Shown: positions 45,933 to 56,025, numbered from the stretch's first letter. The stretch is 56,344 nt of DNA from Paenibacillus sp. JCM 10914 (GCF_001315105.1 NZ_BAZR01000035.1:1-56344), one strand, 5' to 3'. Numbers and translations: made by a program. Notes: generated from the letters alone by a model not told the origin.

Positions 45933-46511
45933 TCAATCCAGGTCTTTCCACTTCATGTCCAGTGTTGGTGGCGTATAACTGTCCATCACTTCTAATAATG
46001 TCAGTGGATCCTCGGACAGATTGATCAGGTTCAAGTGCGACGCATTCGAGAAGCCCTCCGTCATGCTATGCTGCACCAACTGCATAAACGGATCGAAATA
46101 TTGGCGAATGCTTAGCAGACCAATCGGCTTCTGGTGAATCCCGATCTGCGACCAGCATAGCACCTCGAACAATTCCTCATAGGTGCCAAATCCGCCTGGC
46201 AGGGCAATAAAGCCATCGGCAAGCCGACTCATCGTGGCTTTCCGTTCATGCATGTCGGCTACTTCGATGAATTGAGTAAGCGCGGTATGAACGATTTCAC
46301 CCTTAAATAATCCTCGCGGCATCACCCCAATGACCTCGCCGCCATTCTGCAATACGGCATTCGCCACTTCCCCCATTAACCCGATTCTTGAACCCCCGTA
46401 TACAAGTTTGTATTGATTACGGGCGATATGGTGCCCGAGTTCGGCTGCCTTGGCCTGATAATCCGGATGTTCCCCCATGTTGGACCCTGCAAAAACACAT
46501 ATAGATTTCAA
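45933..46511 (-). CDS. LOG family protein (TIGR00730)
   Basis: A 192-residue Rossmann-like protein of the LONELY GUY/YvdD family. The N-terminal ICVFAGSNMG, YGGSRIGLMGEVANAVL and the catalytic PGGFGTYEELFEVLCWSQIG (GGxGTxxE) are present, with FDPFMQLVQH near the end. Family members hydrolyse nucleoside 5'-monophosphates to base plus ribose 5-phosphate. A predicted cytoplasmic nucleotide phosphoribohydrolase. Stand-alone gene, with a 225-base gap to the next. Confidence 0.88.
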   Translation of the reverse strand: MKSICVFAGSNMGEHPDYQAKAAELGHHIARNQYKLVYGGSRIGLMGEVANAVLQNGGEVIGVMPRGLFKGEIVHTALTQFIEVADMHERKATMSRLADGFIALPGGFGTYEELFEVLCWSQIGIHQKPIGLLSIRQYFDPFMQLVQHSMTEGFSNASHLNLINLSEDPLTLLEVMDSYTPPTLDMKWKDLD

Positions 46512-46736
46512 TCAACACACCCCTTAACCATATATTGATATTCAATATGAATGATTATACTATATATAGTGATTCGTGTCATGAAAACGGCTGGATATAT
46601 ATCTGCCTATGTTAGAATGTATCTCTTATTTTATGGCACATATGTTAGCTTTATCATGAATTTGGTCGCGGAAATTGTAAAAAAGAAGTGGTTAGTTGAT
46701 AGTTGATCTCAAGAAATCCTGGAGGTAGTCGAAGTC

Positions 46737-47054
46737 ATGGATATGAATGAAGCGCAGCAATGGATCAAACAGTTTTATGGCGAGCGAGGTTGGACGAATT
46801 ATGGCCCCTTCATCCGCGTCGGATTTCTAATGGAGGAGACAGGAGAGACGGCACGGGCCGTTCGCGCCTATGAGATTGGCAGGGACCGCCCGGATGAGGA
46901 GGCACAGCCCAGAGAACAGCTCAAGCAGGAGTTAGTGGAGGAGATCGGGGATGTGCTCGGAAATATTGCATTGCTGGCAGATCTCTACGAAATCTCGCTG
47001 GAAGAGGCGTTTACCGCACATCAGCAGAAGCTGCTGAAGCGGTTTAAATCTTAA
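46737..47054 (+). CDS. MazG-like nucleotide pyrophosphohydrolase
   Basis: A 105-residue all-alpha NTP-PPase. The metal-binding pattern EETGETARAVR ... EEIGDVLGNIALLADLYEI (ExxE...ExxD) is intact. It probably hydrolyses a nucleoside triphosphate to the monophosphate and PPi as housecleaning. GGAGG is 11 bases before the ATG at 46737; a second in-frame ATG follows at 46743. Confidence 0.85.
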   Translation: MDMNEAQQWIKQFYGERGWTNYGPFIRVGFLMEETGETARAVRAYEIGRDRPDEEAQPREQLKQELVEEIGDVLGNIALLADLYEISLEEAFTAHQQKLLKRFKS

Positions 47055-47060
47055 TGAACC

Positions 47061-47103
47061 AAGACTGCCCTTACATCGATCGACATAAGGGTAGTCTTTT
47101 TCT
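47061..47103. terminator. Terminator between MazG-like gene and etfA
   Basis: AAGACTGCCCTTA pairs with TAAGGGTAGTCTT (one mismatch), with a T run on the plus side. It lies between converging genes. Confidence 0.8.
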
Positions 47104-47119
47104 CAAAGTACAGTTTCCG

Positions 47120-48096
47120 TCAGGAGACGAGCACTTTGCGGAATTCCTGCGTCAGCAGCGGTACGATATCGAACAGATCACCGACAATGCCGTAATCGGC
47201 GACTTTGAAGATCGGAGCTCGGGATCTTTGTTGATGGCAATGATGACCCGGGATTGACTCATACCAGCCAAATGCTGAATCGCCCCGCTAATGCCGCAAG
47301 CGATATAGATTTCCGGCGTCACTACTTTGCCTGTCTGCCCGATCTGAAGCGCGTAGTCGCAGTAGCCGGCATCACATGCGCCCCGCGATGCGCCGACGGC
47401 GCCTCCGAGCAGGTCCGCAAGCTCCTCCAGCGGCTGAAAGCCTTCGGCACTTTTCACGCCGCGACCGCCCGAGATCACGATCTTCGCTTCCGAGAGGTCA
47501 ATTTTCCCCGTGGTTTTGCGGACGACGTCTTTGACCACGGAGCGGAGAGAGGGGGCCGGGTAAGCGATATCTTCAATATCGGTAGTTGTACCGTCAACGA
47601 CTTCAGCCGCCGGAATGTTGTTCGGACGAATGGTGACGACCCACGGTCCGTTCTGGAACACGCGCTTCTCAAACGCCTTGCCTGCATAGAGCGGACGAGT
47701 GAACACCGCCACACCGTCATCGGTATCGATGGAGGTAACGTCTGATATTTGACCGGCATGGAGCGAGGCTGCTACCAACGGGGCGAGATCACGACCGACC
47801 GCCGTATGGCCGAAGAGCACGGCATCCGGTTGTAGCTTATGGAGGACGGCATCAATCGCAGCCATATAGGCTTCGGGGTTATAGTTCTGCAGATCATCAT
47901 GTTCTACGGTATAAATGGTGTTCGCGCCATACCCGTTCAATACGGATACAGCTTCCGTAATATTCGATCCTGCGACCAGAAGATGGACGCTGTCACCTTC
48001 GCTGGCAATGATTCGGGCAGCATTCAGTGTTTCGAGCGCAACCTGCCGCAGCTTTCCGTCGCGATTTTCAGCATAGACCAATATCGTTTTGCTCAT
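47120..48096 (-). pseudogene. etfA: Electron transfer flavoprotein alpha subunit, C-terminal frameshift
   Basis: The FAD-binding subunit of ETF, which passes electrons from acyl-CoA dehydrogenases to the membrane. N-terminal domain: ILVYAENRDGKLRQVALETLNAARIIA. C-terminal FAD domain: VISGGRGVKSAEGFQPLEELADLLGGAVGASRGACDAGYCDYALQIGQTGKVVTPEIYIACGISGAIQHLAGMSQSRVIIAINKDPE. At about 47218 one base is missing, so the current product ends with 20 foreign residues at 47152. Corrected, it reads APIFKVADYGIVGDLFDIVP and ends at 47120, the family-typical tail. AGGAGG precedes the ATG. It follows etfB by 203 bases. Confidence 0.88.
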
Positions 48097-48299
48097 AACA
48101 TAACCTCCTAAGATCCATATGAAATGATGAAGAGGATTTCGTCGTTAACTTCTAACAGTCTGAGCAGCATGATGAAGTGAAAAGCGTGCATGAAGGACAA
48201 TCCGTGAACCATACAATCAAAGTACATGGATATGGTTATTTACCGCAATCTTACTGCAATGTAAACGTATTCAATAAGAACATTTCGTGTCCAAATATT

Positions 48300-49067
48300 C
48301 TAGATTACTTTCGATTGGGTGCGAAGCAGCGATACGAGCTCTTGCGCCACTTCGGCAGGCTCACCCTTCAGGATGCGTCCAGCGCTCCGCTCCGGCGGCA
48401 AAGATAATTCATTTTGCTTAGTTGCCGGCTGGATATCGTCAGGCGAGAGCCCAAGATCGTCCAAGGACAACGTCTGGAAAGGCTTCTTCTTTGCCTTCAT
48501 AATACCCGGCAATGACGGATAACGAGGCTCGTTCAAACCTTGTTGCGCGGTAAAAATGGCCGGAAGCTGGACTTCCAATACTTCCAGATCGCCCTCGGCA
48601 TCCCGGTGAACCTCGGCCGTGGTACCGTTGATCGTCAGCTTGGTAATGGAGCCGGTATGGGAAAGGCCGAGCAGATGAGCCAATCGAATGGCTACTTGAC
48701 CCGAGCCGCGGTCGATCGAGAAATTGCCGCCCAGAATCAAATCCGGGCTTTCCTTGGATAGATACGCGTGGAGAACCTTGGATACGGCACACTCATCATC
48801 CGGGATGCGTTCATCGGAGATGAGGACAGCATCATCCGCCCCCATGGCGAGTGCCGTTCTTAGAGCTTCGGCGGTCCGATCGGGCCCTACGGAGAGGAGC
48901 GTCACGCTGCCGCCTTGCTCATCGCGCAGCTTCACGGCCTCTTCTACAGCATACTCATCATACGGATTGATAACGAATTTGACTCCATCCTCGGCAATCG
49001 ATCCGTTTTCAATCGCGATCTTCTCCTCCGTGTCGAAGGTTTGTTTGAGCAATACTACAATCTTCAT
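48300..49067 (-). CDS. etfB: Electron transfer flavoprotein beta subunit
   Basis: The partner of EtfA, 255 residues. IVVLLKQTFDTEEKIAIENGSI, INPYDEYAVEEAVKLRDEQGG, LAMGADDAVLISD and GNFSIDRGSGQVAIRLAHLLGLSHTGSITKL define EtfB. The ETF heterodimer accepts electrons from fatty acyl-CoA dehydrogenase. The start lies 62 bases after the fadR stop on the same strand, so fadR-etfB-etfA form one operon, as in Bacillus FadR regulons. Confidence 0.92.
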   Translation of the reverse strand: MKIVVLLKQTFDTEEKIAIENGSIAEDGVKFVINPYDEYAVEEAVKLRDEQGGSVTLLSVGPDRTAEALRTALAMGADDAVLISDERIPDDECAVSKVLHAYLSKESPDLILGGNFSIDRGSGQVAIRLAHLLGLSHTGSITKLTINGTTAEVHRDAEGDLEVLEVQLPAIFTAQQGLNEPRYPSLPGIMKAKKKPFQTLSLDDLGLSPDDIQPATKQNELSLPPERSAGRILKGEPAEVAQELVSLLRTQSKVI

Positions 49068-49129
49068 CGGTTCAACTCTCCCTTCAAGTGATAAGTCAGA
49101 TAATCAAGCTATATGAATATCAGCAAATC

Positions 49130-49720
49130 CTAGGACCTGCTGGACACACCGTTCAGAAAAAAGCCGAGCGTCTCCTCCGTCTGGTCGGAAAGAGAGTACT
49201 TGCGACCAGAGATCAGCCAGGAGGTCACCGCTTCGTCCATCGCCCCGAAGATGAGATTACGCACGAGTTTGACGTTGAGGCCAGACTGGAACTGCTGCTG
49301 CTCGATACCCTGTTCCAGAATATTCTCAATGAGCACAATATATGGCTTAAATGCATTGCCGATTTCCTTGCGCAACTCTAGATCGCTTTGTCTCAGTTCG
49401 ATCTGGGTAACATGGGCAAGTTCGGGATTACGCTCGAGCTCAGAGTAATGAATGCTGCATACCATGCGCAGCGCCTCTACCGCATCGGATGTTCCTTCTA
49501 CGCTTTCATGGAATTTACCGACCAGTTCACCGAGTTTCTCCTGGAACAGGCGGATCAGGATATCTTCTTTGCGCTTAAAGTATAGATAGATCGTGCCATC
49601 GGCGACGCCGGCGGCCTTCGCGATCTTGGAAACCTGGGATTTGTGGTAGCCGTTCTCGGCGAACACCTGCAGGGCACCTTGGAGAATTTGGTGATATTTT
49701 TCATTTTTTTTACTTGTCAT
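49130..49720 (-). CDS. fadR: TetR-family fatty-acid regulator FadR (YsiA type)
   Basis: A 196-residue repressor of beta-oxidation genes, released by long-chain acyl-CoA in Bacillus. The helix-turn-helix is VFAENGYHKSQVSKIAKAAGVADGTIYLYFKRKEDIL. The ligand domain includes LAHVTQIELRQSDLELRKEI. GGGGTGA precedes the ATG. The identification rests on sequence plus context: etfBA downstream, fad genes divergent, and a FadR-like palindrome 35 bases upstream. Confidence 0.88.
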   Translation of the reverse strand: MTSKKNEKYHQILQGALQVFAENGYHKSQVSKIAKAAGVADGTIYLYFKRKEDILIRLFQEKLGELVGKFHESVEGTSDAVEALRMVCSIHYSELERNPELAHVTQIELRQSDLELRKEIGNAFKPYIVLIENILEQGIEQQQFQSGLNVKLVRNLIFGAMDEAVTSWLISGRKYSLSDQTEETLGFFLNGVSSRS

Positions 49721-49754
49721 ATGTTCACCCCGATGTTAGAATACAGATAAAATT

Positions 49755-49774
49755 ATGAATGAATGCTCATTCAT
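49755..49774. promoter_or_regulatory. FadR-type operator
   Basis: The inverted repeat ATGAATGA-ATGC-TCATTCAT closely matches the Bacillus FadR site (TGAATGAnTAnTCATTCA). It lies in the fadR promoter, so autoregulation and control of etfBA are expected. Confidence 0.8.
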
Positions 49775-50162
49775 TTTCTTGTATCCATCATAAAATACGT
49801 TCATGTCATTGTCAACGATGGGTTCATGATCATTTCAAAATCCAACTTTAATGCGACCAGCAACCAGACCATAAGACGTTCATATCAGAGCAATGCGGCA
49901 ATTGTAACCGGAAGTGGCAAGCAGCGGGAAACTCAGTGTACAGATGTGTACAGGTAGAAGAGATGCGGCTACGCGGTTTAAATGTTCGGCAGGCACGATG
50001 TGAAGGTCTATTTTTGTACTCGCCATGAAAGCGCTTCATATATGGTCTGTTCATTTGACGAATGACGAGCGGGACTCGGAAGGAGTGAGCAGAGGCTTTC
50101 GATAATGCTGCACCATTAGCAGAACCAGGGCAGATGATTCTAACGCAAGGGGCTGAGAAGAG
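49775..50162. other. 388-bp intergenic region between fadR and fadF
   Basis: No gene is seen. A cre-like element TGAAAGCGCTTCA (50026-50038) follows a TTGTAC -35 candidate (50014), the same arrangement as before the lacI gene. TGTACA occurs twice (49937, 49947). No second FadR box was found close to fadF. Confidence 0.4.
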
Positions 50163-52341
50163 ATGATTCCACAACTAATCAACGCGCTTCTCTTTGTCGG
50201 GATCACCGGCTGGGCAGTGTACATGTTCGCCACGGTGGTGTATCGCCGTTACCTGTATATTCGACTGGGAAAGCCAGCGAATCTGAAGCAGGACTTGAAA
50301 GAACGCCTGAGTCAATTTGTTATTCAAGTATTTGGACAGACCAAGCTGTTTAAGGACAGCAAGAGCGGTATCATGCACTTTATTGTTTTTTATGGTTTCA
50401 TCATTCTGCAATTCGGTGCGCTCGACATTATCTGGAAGGGATTGTCGGGAAATAGTCTGCCGATTCCGGGGCATGTCGGCTTCATCCTTATGCAGGAGAT
50501 TACGGTGGCGCTGATCCTGCTGGCGATTGGCTACGCGGCTTATCGCCGGTACGGCGAGAAGTTGAAACGGCTCAAGCGGGGGTGGAAGCCTAGTATTGTC
50601 GTGTTTTTCATCACGACGCTGATGGCCTCGGTGCTGCTGACGATGGCTTTTGAACGACTGATGGAGGGGCTGGCGTGGTCCGGGATGGCGCCGATCTCAT
50701 CGAGCATTGCGGCGGTATTCGCATGGATGCCAGCCGTAGCCGTCACCGTGTGTTACTACGTGTTCTGGTGGCTTCATCTGATCATTCTGCTGTCGTTCCT
50801 CATCTATGTACCGCAATCAAAGCATTTCCATCTGATTACGGCTCCGATCAACATTCTGGTGCGTCGTACCGACTCCGGGCAAGCTCAGCAAGCTCGATCT
50901 GGAAGACGAGGAGGCAGAGGCGTTCGGGGTAGGCAAGATTGAGGACTTTACGCAGAAGCAGATGCTGGATCTCTATGCTTGCGTCGAATGCGGAAGGTGC
51001 ACCAATGTATGTCCGGCCTCAACTACAGGTAAGCTGTTGTCGCCGATGCACATGATTGTGAAGCTTAGGGATCATCTGACAGAGAAAGGGGCCGTTCTGA
51101 CTTCCAAGTCAGCGTGGATGCCAGCTTCGATATTCGGATCGCCTGGCGTGCATTCGATGGCGGCCACGGATTTAGCGCTTGTCGGCTGGAAGGGCGAGGG
51201 CATTACGGACATTGGTCCGACGATGGACGTGCAGAAGCGATCTTGGCATCAGGTTGAAGGGGTAGATCCGAAAGACATTCAATTGATTGGCGGCGTGATG
51301 ACGGAAGAAGAGATCTGGGCATGCACTACCTGCCGCAATTGTGAGGACCAATGCCCGGTCGCTAATGAGCATGTCGACAAAATCGTCGATCTTCGCCGCC
51401 ATCTCGTATTGATGGAGGGCAGCGTGCCTCAGGAAGGCCAGCGCGCGATGCAGAACATCGAACGTCAGGGTAACCCTTGGGGGATAAGCCGCTCGGATCG
51501 CAGCAAGTGGGTGAAGGACGTCGATCCGGAAGGAACGCTAGACTTGAAGATTCCTACGGTAAAGGAAAATCCGGACTTTGACGTGCTGTTCTTCGTCGGT
51601 TCCATGGGCGCCTACGATAATCGCAGCCGCAAGATCACTCGAGCGTTTGTCCGGCTGATGAATGAAGCGGGCGTGAACTTCGCCATCCTTGGCAACGAGG
51701 AGAAGAACTCGGGCGACACGCCGCGCCGCATGGGCAATGAATTTCTGTTCCAGCAGCTGTGCATGGAGAACATCGAGACGTTCCAGAAGTACGATGTGAA
51801 GCGAATCGTCACAGCTTGTCCGCATACATTCAATATTTTTAAGAACGAATATCCCGAGTTTGGTCTTAAGGCCGACGTGATTCACCATACGGAGCTGCTG
51901 GATCAGCTGGTGAAAGAAGAACGTCTGAAACCGCAGTATCAGGTTCGGGAGAAAATCACGTATCATGACTCCTGCTACCTCGGACGGTATAACGACGTGT
52001 ATGATCAGCCGCGTGATGTACTGCGCGCCATTCCTGGCGTCGAGCTGATGGAGATGGAGCGCAGCCGGGAAAACGGGATGTGCTGCGGTGCTGGCGGTGG
52101 TCAGATGTGGATGGAAGAAGACGCCGGCAAGCGTGTGAATCTGGCGCGTACGGAGCAGGCATTGGCCGTATCGCCGACGATGATCAGTTCGGCTTGTCCG
52201 TTCTGCCTGACGATGCTGGAGGATGGCACGAAGCTGAAGGAAGTGGAAGAGAGCGTCAAAACGCGAGATATCGCGGAAATTTTGGAGTTATCCGTATTCG
52301 GTCTATCTGAAATCCATGAACAGGAGGTCGTTGTGCAATGA
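50163..52341 (+). pseudogene. fadF: FadF-type iron-sulfur heterodisulfide-reductase-like protein, frameshifted
   Basis: A membrane iron-sulfur protein thought to pass electrons from ETF to the quinone pool. The N-terminal ~230 residues have about five membrane segments (INALLFVGITGWAVYMFATVVY, SIVVFFITTLMASVLLTMAF, YYVFWWLHLIILLSFLIYV), like a NarI/HdrE cytochrome domain. An extra A near 50872 breaks the frame; removing it restores RRTAPGKLSKLDLEDEEAEAF. Then come two 4Fe-4S clusters (CVECGRCTNVCP, CTTCRNCEDQCP) and two CCG domains (HDSCYLGRYNDVY...CCGAGGG; SACPFCLTML). Its stop overlaps the fadN start (ATGA). Confidence 0.85.
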
Positions 52342-54776
52342 GTAATACGATTACTAAAGAAGTCGCTAGTGGTTCCGGTGTCAGCAGTCGAAACATAACC
52401 AGAGCAGCCGTTATCGGCTCCGGTGTCATGGGGTCCGGGATCGCTGCCCATCTCGCCAACGCCGGCATTCCGTGCCTGCTGCTCGACATCGTTCCGAATG
52501 ACTTGACGGTTGAGGAAGAGAAAGCCGGTTTGACGCTTGATCATCCGAAGGTGCGAAACCGGTTGGCGGCCAAGGCAATCGCCGCACTGCCTAAATCGAG
52601 TACGGCTCCGTTGTACAGCGCCGATTTTGTAAGTCGGATCACGGCGGGGAACACCGAGGATCATCTGAACCAGTTGAAGGACGTGGACTGGATCATCGAA
52701 GTGGTCACGGAACGTCTGGAGATCAAGAAGAGCATCTTCAAACAGATCGAGAGCGTGCGCAAACAAGGCACGATCGTTAGTACCAACACCTCCGGCATCT
52801 CCGTGAATGCGATGGTGGAGGATTGCAGCGAGGAGTTCCGCAGTCACTTTCTGGGGACCCACTTCTTCAATCCGCCGCGTCATATGAAACTGCTGGAGAT
52901 TATCCCGGGCTTTGATACGGATCCGGACATTACGAAATTCATGGTTGAATTCTGCACGAAGCGCCTGGGCAAAGGCGTGGTGCTGGCCAAGGATACGCCG
53001 AATTTCATCTCGAACCGGATAGGCACCTACGGCCTGCTGGTCACGCTCCAAGAGATGGTGAAGAACAGCTACACCGTGGAAGAGGTGGATGCGGCGACGG
53101 GTCCGGTGCTAGGTCGCCCGAAGAGCGCAACCTTCCGTACGCTGGACTTGGTGGGCATCGACACGTTCGTTCATGTAGCGAGGAATGTATATGACTCCGT
53201 ACCGGACGGCGCCGAGAAGGACGTGTTTACGGTACCGGAAGTCATGAATGAGCTTGTTACCCGCGGCTGGACCGGAGAGAAAGGCGGCCAGGGCTTCTAT
53301 AAAAAAGTAAAAGGCGAACAAGGCAGCAAAATCCTGTCGCTCAATCTGTCCACGATGGAATACAATCCGAGCGCCAAAGTGAGTGCAGCTTCCATCGAAG
53401 CAGCCAAAGCGGTAAAGGGTGCTAGAAGAAAGATCAAAGCCTTTCTCGGCACGGAGGACCGATACTCCGAATTAGCCTGGAATGTGCTTAAGCAAGTGCT
53501 TGTGTATGCTGCCGACAAGCTTGGGGAGATTGCCGATTCTATTCAAGACATCGACAATGCGATGAAATGGGGCTTCAACTGGGAGTTGGGTCCCTTCGAG
53601 ACGTGGGATTTGATCGGTCTGCCGGAATCGGTACAGCGGATGGAAGCCGAAGGGTTGACCGTACCGGCTTGGGTTAAGGACTGGATTGCCGCGGGTCATA
53701 AATCCTTCTACGAGCAGAAGGATGGTGAGGCGTTCCATTACTTCAAGGGGGAATACCGGGGGATCGAGGCTCAGCCAGAGCAGATCTCCTTGCAGACGTT
53801 GAAGTCGCAGAACCGGATTATTCGCTCGAATACGGGCGCGAACCTGATTGACCTTGGTGACGGAGTAGCGTGTCTTGAGTTCATTTCGCCGAACAATGCG
53901 ATCGGTGCGGATATTCTCGTCATGATTCAACAGAGCGTTGAAGAGGTTCGGGCGAATTACCGTGGATTGGTGTTGGCCAATGAAGGTCGCAACTTCTGCG
54001 TAGGCGCGAACCTTATGCTCATGCTGATGGAAGCACAGAGCGGTGACTGGGATGAGGTGGATGATATCATCCGCCTGTTCCAGGGCAGCATGACGAAGCT
54101 GAAGGGGCTGGAGAAGCCCGTGGTAGCGGCTCCGCATCGCATGACGCTTGGCGGCGGCGTGGAAGCATGCCTACCGGCGGACCGGATCATCTTCTCGGCG
54201 GAGACGTATTTCGGTCTCGTGGAAACCGGTGTGGGCCTGATTCCTGCCGGTGGCGGCTGTAAGGAGCTGGCACTCATGACCAGCAACCGCCATCCTGGGG
54301 CTGACATTGACCTCCAACCGGAAATGAACAGGATTTTCGAGATGGTAGCGATGGCGAAGACGTCGACCAGCGGACATGAAGCGGTCCGCATGTATGGCCG
54401 CGGCGGGGATACGGTCGTCATGAATCAAGATTACCGTATCTATGAAGCGAAGCAGGCCGTGCTGGAGCTGGATCGGGCCGGTTATGTACCGCCACAGCCT
54501 GGCAAAGCCCGCGTGGTTGGACGTGACGGCAGCGCCGTCATGCAGCTAGGCGCCATTGATATGAAGCGCAGCGGCTATATCAGCGATCACGATCTGCTGA
54601 TCGCGAAGAAGCTGGCGCATATCCTGGCTGGCGGCGATGTGCCTGCGGGCACGGTCGTGAGCGAGCAGCATCTGCTTGATCTGGAGCGCGAAGCGTTCCT
54701 AAGTCTGCTCGGCGAAGTCAAGACGCAGCAGCGCATGCAGCATATGTTGGCGAAGGGTAAGCCGCTGCGCAATTAG
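52338..54776 (+). CDS. fadN: 3-hydroxyacyl-CoA dehydrogenase / enoyl-CoA hydratase (FadN type)
   Basis: A bifunctional beta-oxidation enzyme, 812 residues (Bacillus FadN is about 790). The N-terminal dehydrogenase has an NAD-binding AVIGSGVMGSGIAAHLANAG and HFFNPPRHMKLLEII with the catalytic His, then VVLAKDTPNFISNRIG. The C-terminal crotonase-fold domain has LANEGRNFCVGANLMLMLM (oxyanion) and MTLGGGVEACLPADRIIFSAETYFGLVETGVGLIPAGGG. The order (dehydrogenase first) is that of FadN, not E. coli FadB. The start overlaps the fadF stop. Confidence 0.92.
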   Translation: MSNTITKEVASGSGVSSRNITRAAVIGSGVMGSGIAAHLANAGIPCLLLDIVPNDLTVEEEKAGLTLDHPKVRNRLAAKAIAALPKSSTAPLYSADFVSRITAGNTEDHLNQLKDVDWIIEVVTERLEIKKSIFKQIESVRKQGTIVSTNTSGISVNAMVEDCSEEFRSHFLGTHFFNPPRHMKLLEIIPGFDTDPDITKFMVEFCTKRLGKGVVLAKDTPNFISNRIGTYGLLVTLQEMVKNSYTVEEVDAATGPVLGRPKSATFRTLDLVGIDTFVHVARNVYDSVPDGAEKDVFTVPEVMNELVTRGWTGEKGGQGFYKKVKGEQGSKILSLNLSTMEYNPSAKVSAASIEAAKAVKGARRKIKAFLGTEDRYSELAWNVLKQVLVYAADKLGEIADSIQDIDNAMKWGFNWELGPFETWDLIGLPESVQRMEAEGLTVPAWVKDWIAAGHKSFYEQKDGEAFHYFKGEYRGIEAQPEQISLQTLKSQNRIIRSNTGANLIDLGDGVACLEFISPNNAIGADILVMIQQSVEEVRANYRGLVLANEGRNFCVGANLMLMLMEAQSGDWDEVDDIIRLFQGSMTKLKGLEKPVVAAPHRMTLGGGVEACLPADRIIFSAETYFGLVETGVGLIPAGGGCKELALMTSNRHPGADIDLQPEMNRIFEMVAMAKTSTSGHEAVRMYGRGGDTVVMNQDYRIYEAKQAVLELDRAGYVPPQPGKARVVGRDGSAVMQLGAIDMKRSGYISDHDLLIAKKLAHILAGGDVPAGTVVSEQHLLDLEREAFLSLLGEVKTQQRMQHMLAKGKPLRN

Positions 54777-54834
54777 ACAGCTGCCCGATACGATAATGGA
54801 TCTAACCAATTACAAGTTGATGAGGTGAATGGTA

Positions 54835-56025
54835 ATGAGAGAAGCAGTCATCGTATCCCTTGCCCGTACTCCGGTAGGGAAGGCGAAGAAAGGCAGTTTC
54901 GCCCAGACGCGCGTAGAGGATCTTGGCAAGGCGGTATTGGAAGCCGTCATTGAGCGTGCGCCGGGCCTGAAGAAAGAGGATGTCGAGGACATCATTCTCG
55001 GTTGTGCAATGCCGGAGGGTGAGCAAGGTCTCAACGTTGCACGGATCATCTCCCTGTATGCAGGGTATCCGGTAACGGTTCCCGCATTGACCGTTAATCG
55101 CTTCTGCTCCTCCGGTTTGCAGGCGATTGCTTTTGCGGCAGAGCGCATCATGTTGGGCCATGCCGAGGTGATCGTGGCTGGTGGCGTTGAGAGCATGAGT
55201 CATGTGCCGATGACCGGTTTTAAGCCGGCGCCGCATCCGACGATCGTTGAGGAGATGTCTGAGGTGTACATCGGCATGGGCCACACCGCGGAAGAGGTGG
55301 CGCGCCGCTTCGGCATAACCCGCGAAGCGCAGGACGTATTCGCGGCCAGCAGTCATCGCAAGGCGGCAGTTGCTATCGCGGAAGGCAAGTTCCGTGACGA
55401 GATCGTGCCCGTGAATGTTAACGTAGCCGCAGCGAACGAACAAGGCAAGGTTCGCAGCAAGAGCTTCACGGTCGAGACGGACGAAGGGGTGCGTCCGGAT
55501 ACCTCCGCGGAGGTATTGGCTAAATTGAGACCGGCCTTTGCCCTTGGCGGTTCCGTTACCGCCGGCAATGCGTCGCAGACGAGCGATGGCGCCGCCGCCG
55601 TAGCCGTCATGAGCCGGGAGAAAGCGGAGGCGCTGGGCCTTGCCCCGCTGGCGACGTTCAAATCATTTGCGCTAGCAGGCGTGGAGCCCGAGATTATGGG
55701 GGTGGGACCGGTTGAAGCGATCCCCAAAGCGCTTCGCATGGCCGGGATTGAACTGGACCAAGTGGATGTGTTCGAGATCAACGAAGCGTTCGCTTCGCAG
55801 TGTCTGCACATCATCAATGCCTTGGGCATTGACGAGAGCAAGGTCAACGTCAATGGCGGAGCCATTGCCCTTGGCCATCCGCTCGGCTGTACGGGCGCGA
55901 AGCTGACCGTCAGCCTCGTCTCGGAACTGGCCCGCCGTGGTGGCGGTTATGGCGTCGTGAGCATGTGCATCGGCGGCGGCATGGGCGCCGCGGGGGTGTT
56001 CGAGGTACACGCCGCCGGGGCGTAA
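54835..56025 (+). CDS. fadA: Acetyl-CoA acyltransferase (thiolase) FadA
   Basis: Catalyses the final thiolytic step of beta-oxidation; 396 residues. The nucleophile Cys is in NRFCSSGLQAI. EINEAFASQ, GGAIALGHPLGCTGAK (His and second Cys) and CIGGGMGAAGVFEV are canonical. The ATG at 54835 is seven bases after GAGGTG; an ATG at 54829 is too close. It follows fadN by 58 bases. An acyl-CoA dehydrogenase (fadE), expected next in Bacillus, is not within the window; a repeat array follows instead. Confidence 0.93.
   Translation: MREAVIVSLARTPVGKAKKGSFAQTRVEDLGKAVLEAVIERAPGLKKEDVEDIILGCAMPEGEQGLNVARIISLYAGYPVTVPALTVNRFCSSGLQAIAFAAERIMLGHAEVIVAGGVESMSHVPMTGFKPAPHPTIVEEMSEVYIGMGHTAEEVARRFGITREAQDVFAASSHRKAAVAIAEGKFRDEIVPVNVNVAAANEQGKVRSKSFTVETDEGVRPDTSAEVLAKLRPAFALGGSVTAGNASQTSDGAAAVAVMSREKAEALGLAPLATFKSFALAGVEPEIMGVGPVEAIPKALRMAGIELDQVDVFEINEAFASQCLHIINALGIDESKVNVNGGAIALGHPLGCTGAKLTVSLVSELARRGGGYGVVSMCIGGGMGAAGVFEVHAAGA

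Noticed and set aside
47054..47257. Small plus-strand open frame after the MazG-like gene
   Set aside because: It crosses a terminator and is antisense to the end of etfA, whose corrected frame explains the sequence.
49937..49952. TGTACA-GATG-TGTACA repeat as an operator
   Set aside because: Short and isolated, with no matching copy near another gene here; chance is likely.
53472..54137. 221-codon minus-strand open frame in fadN
   Set aside because: The plus-strand reading has dehydrogenase and crotonase motifs throughout; this is a shadow.
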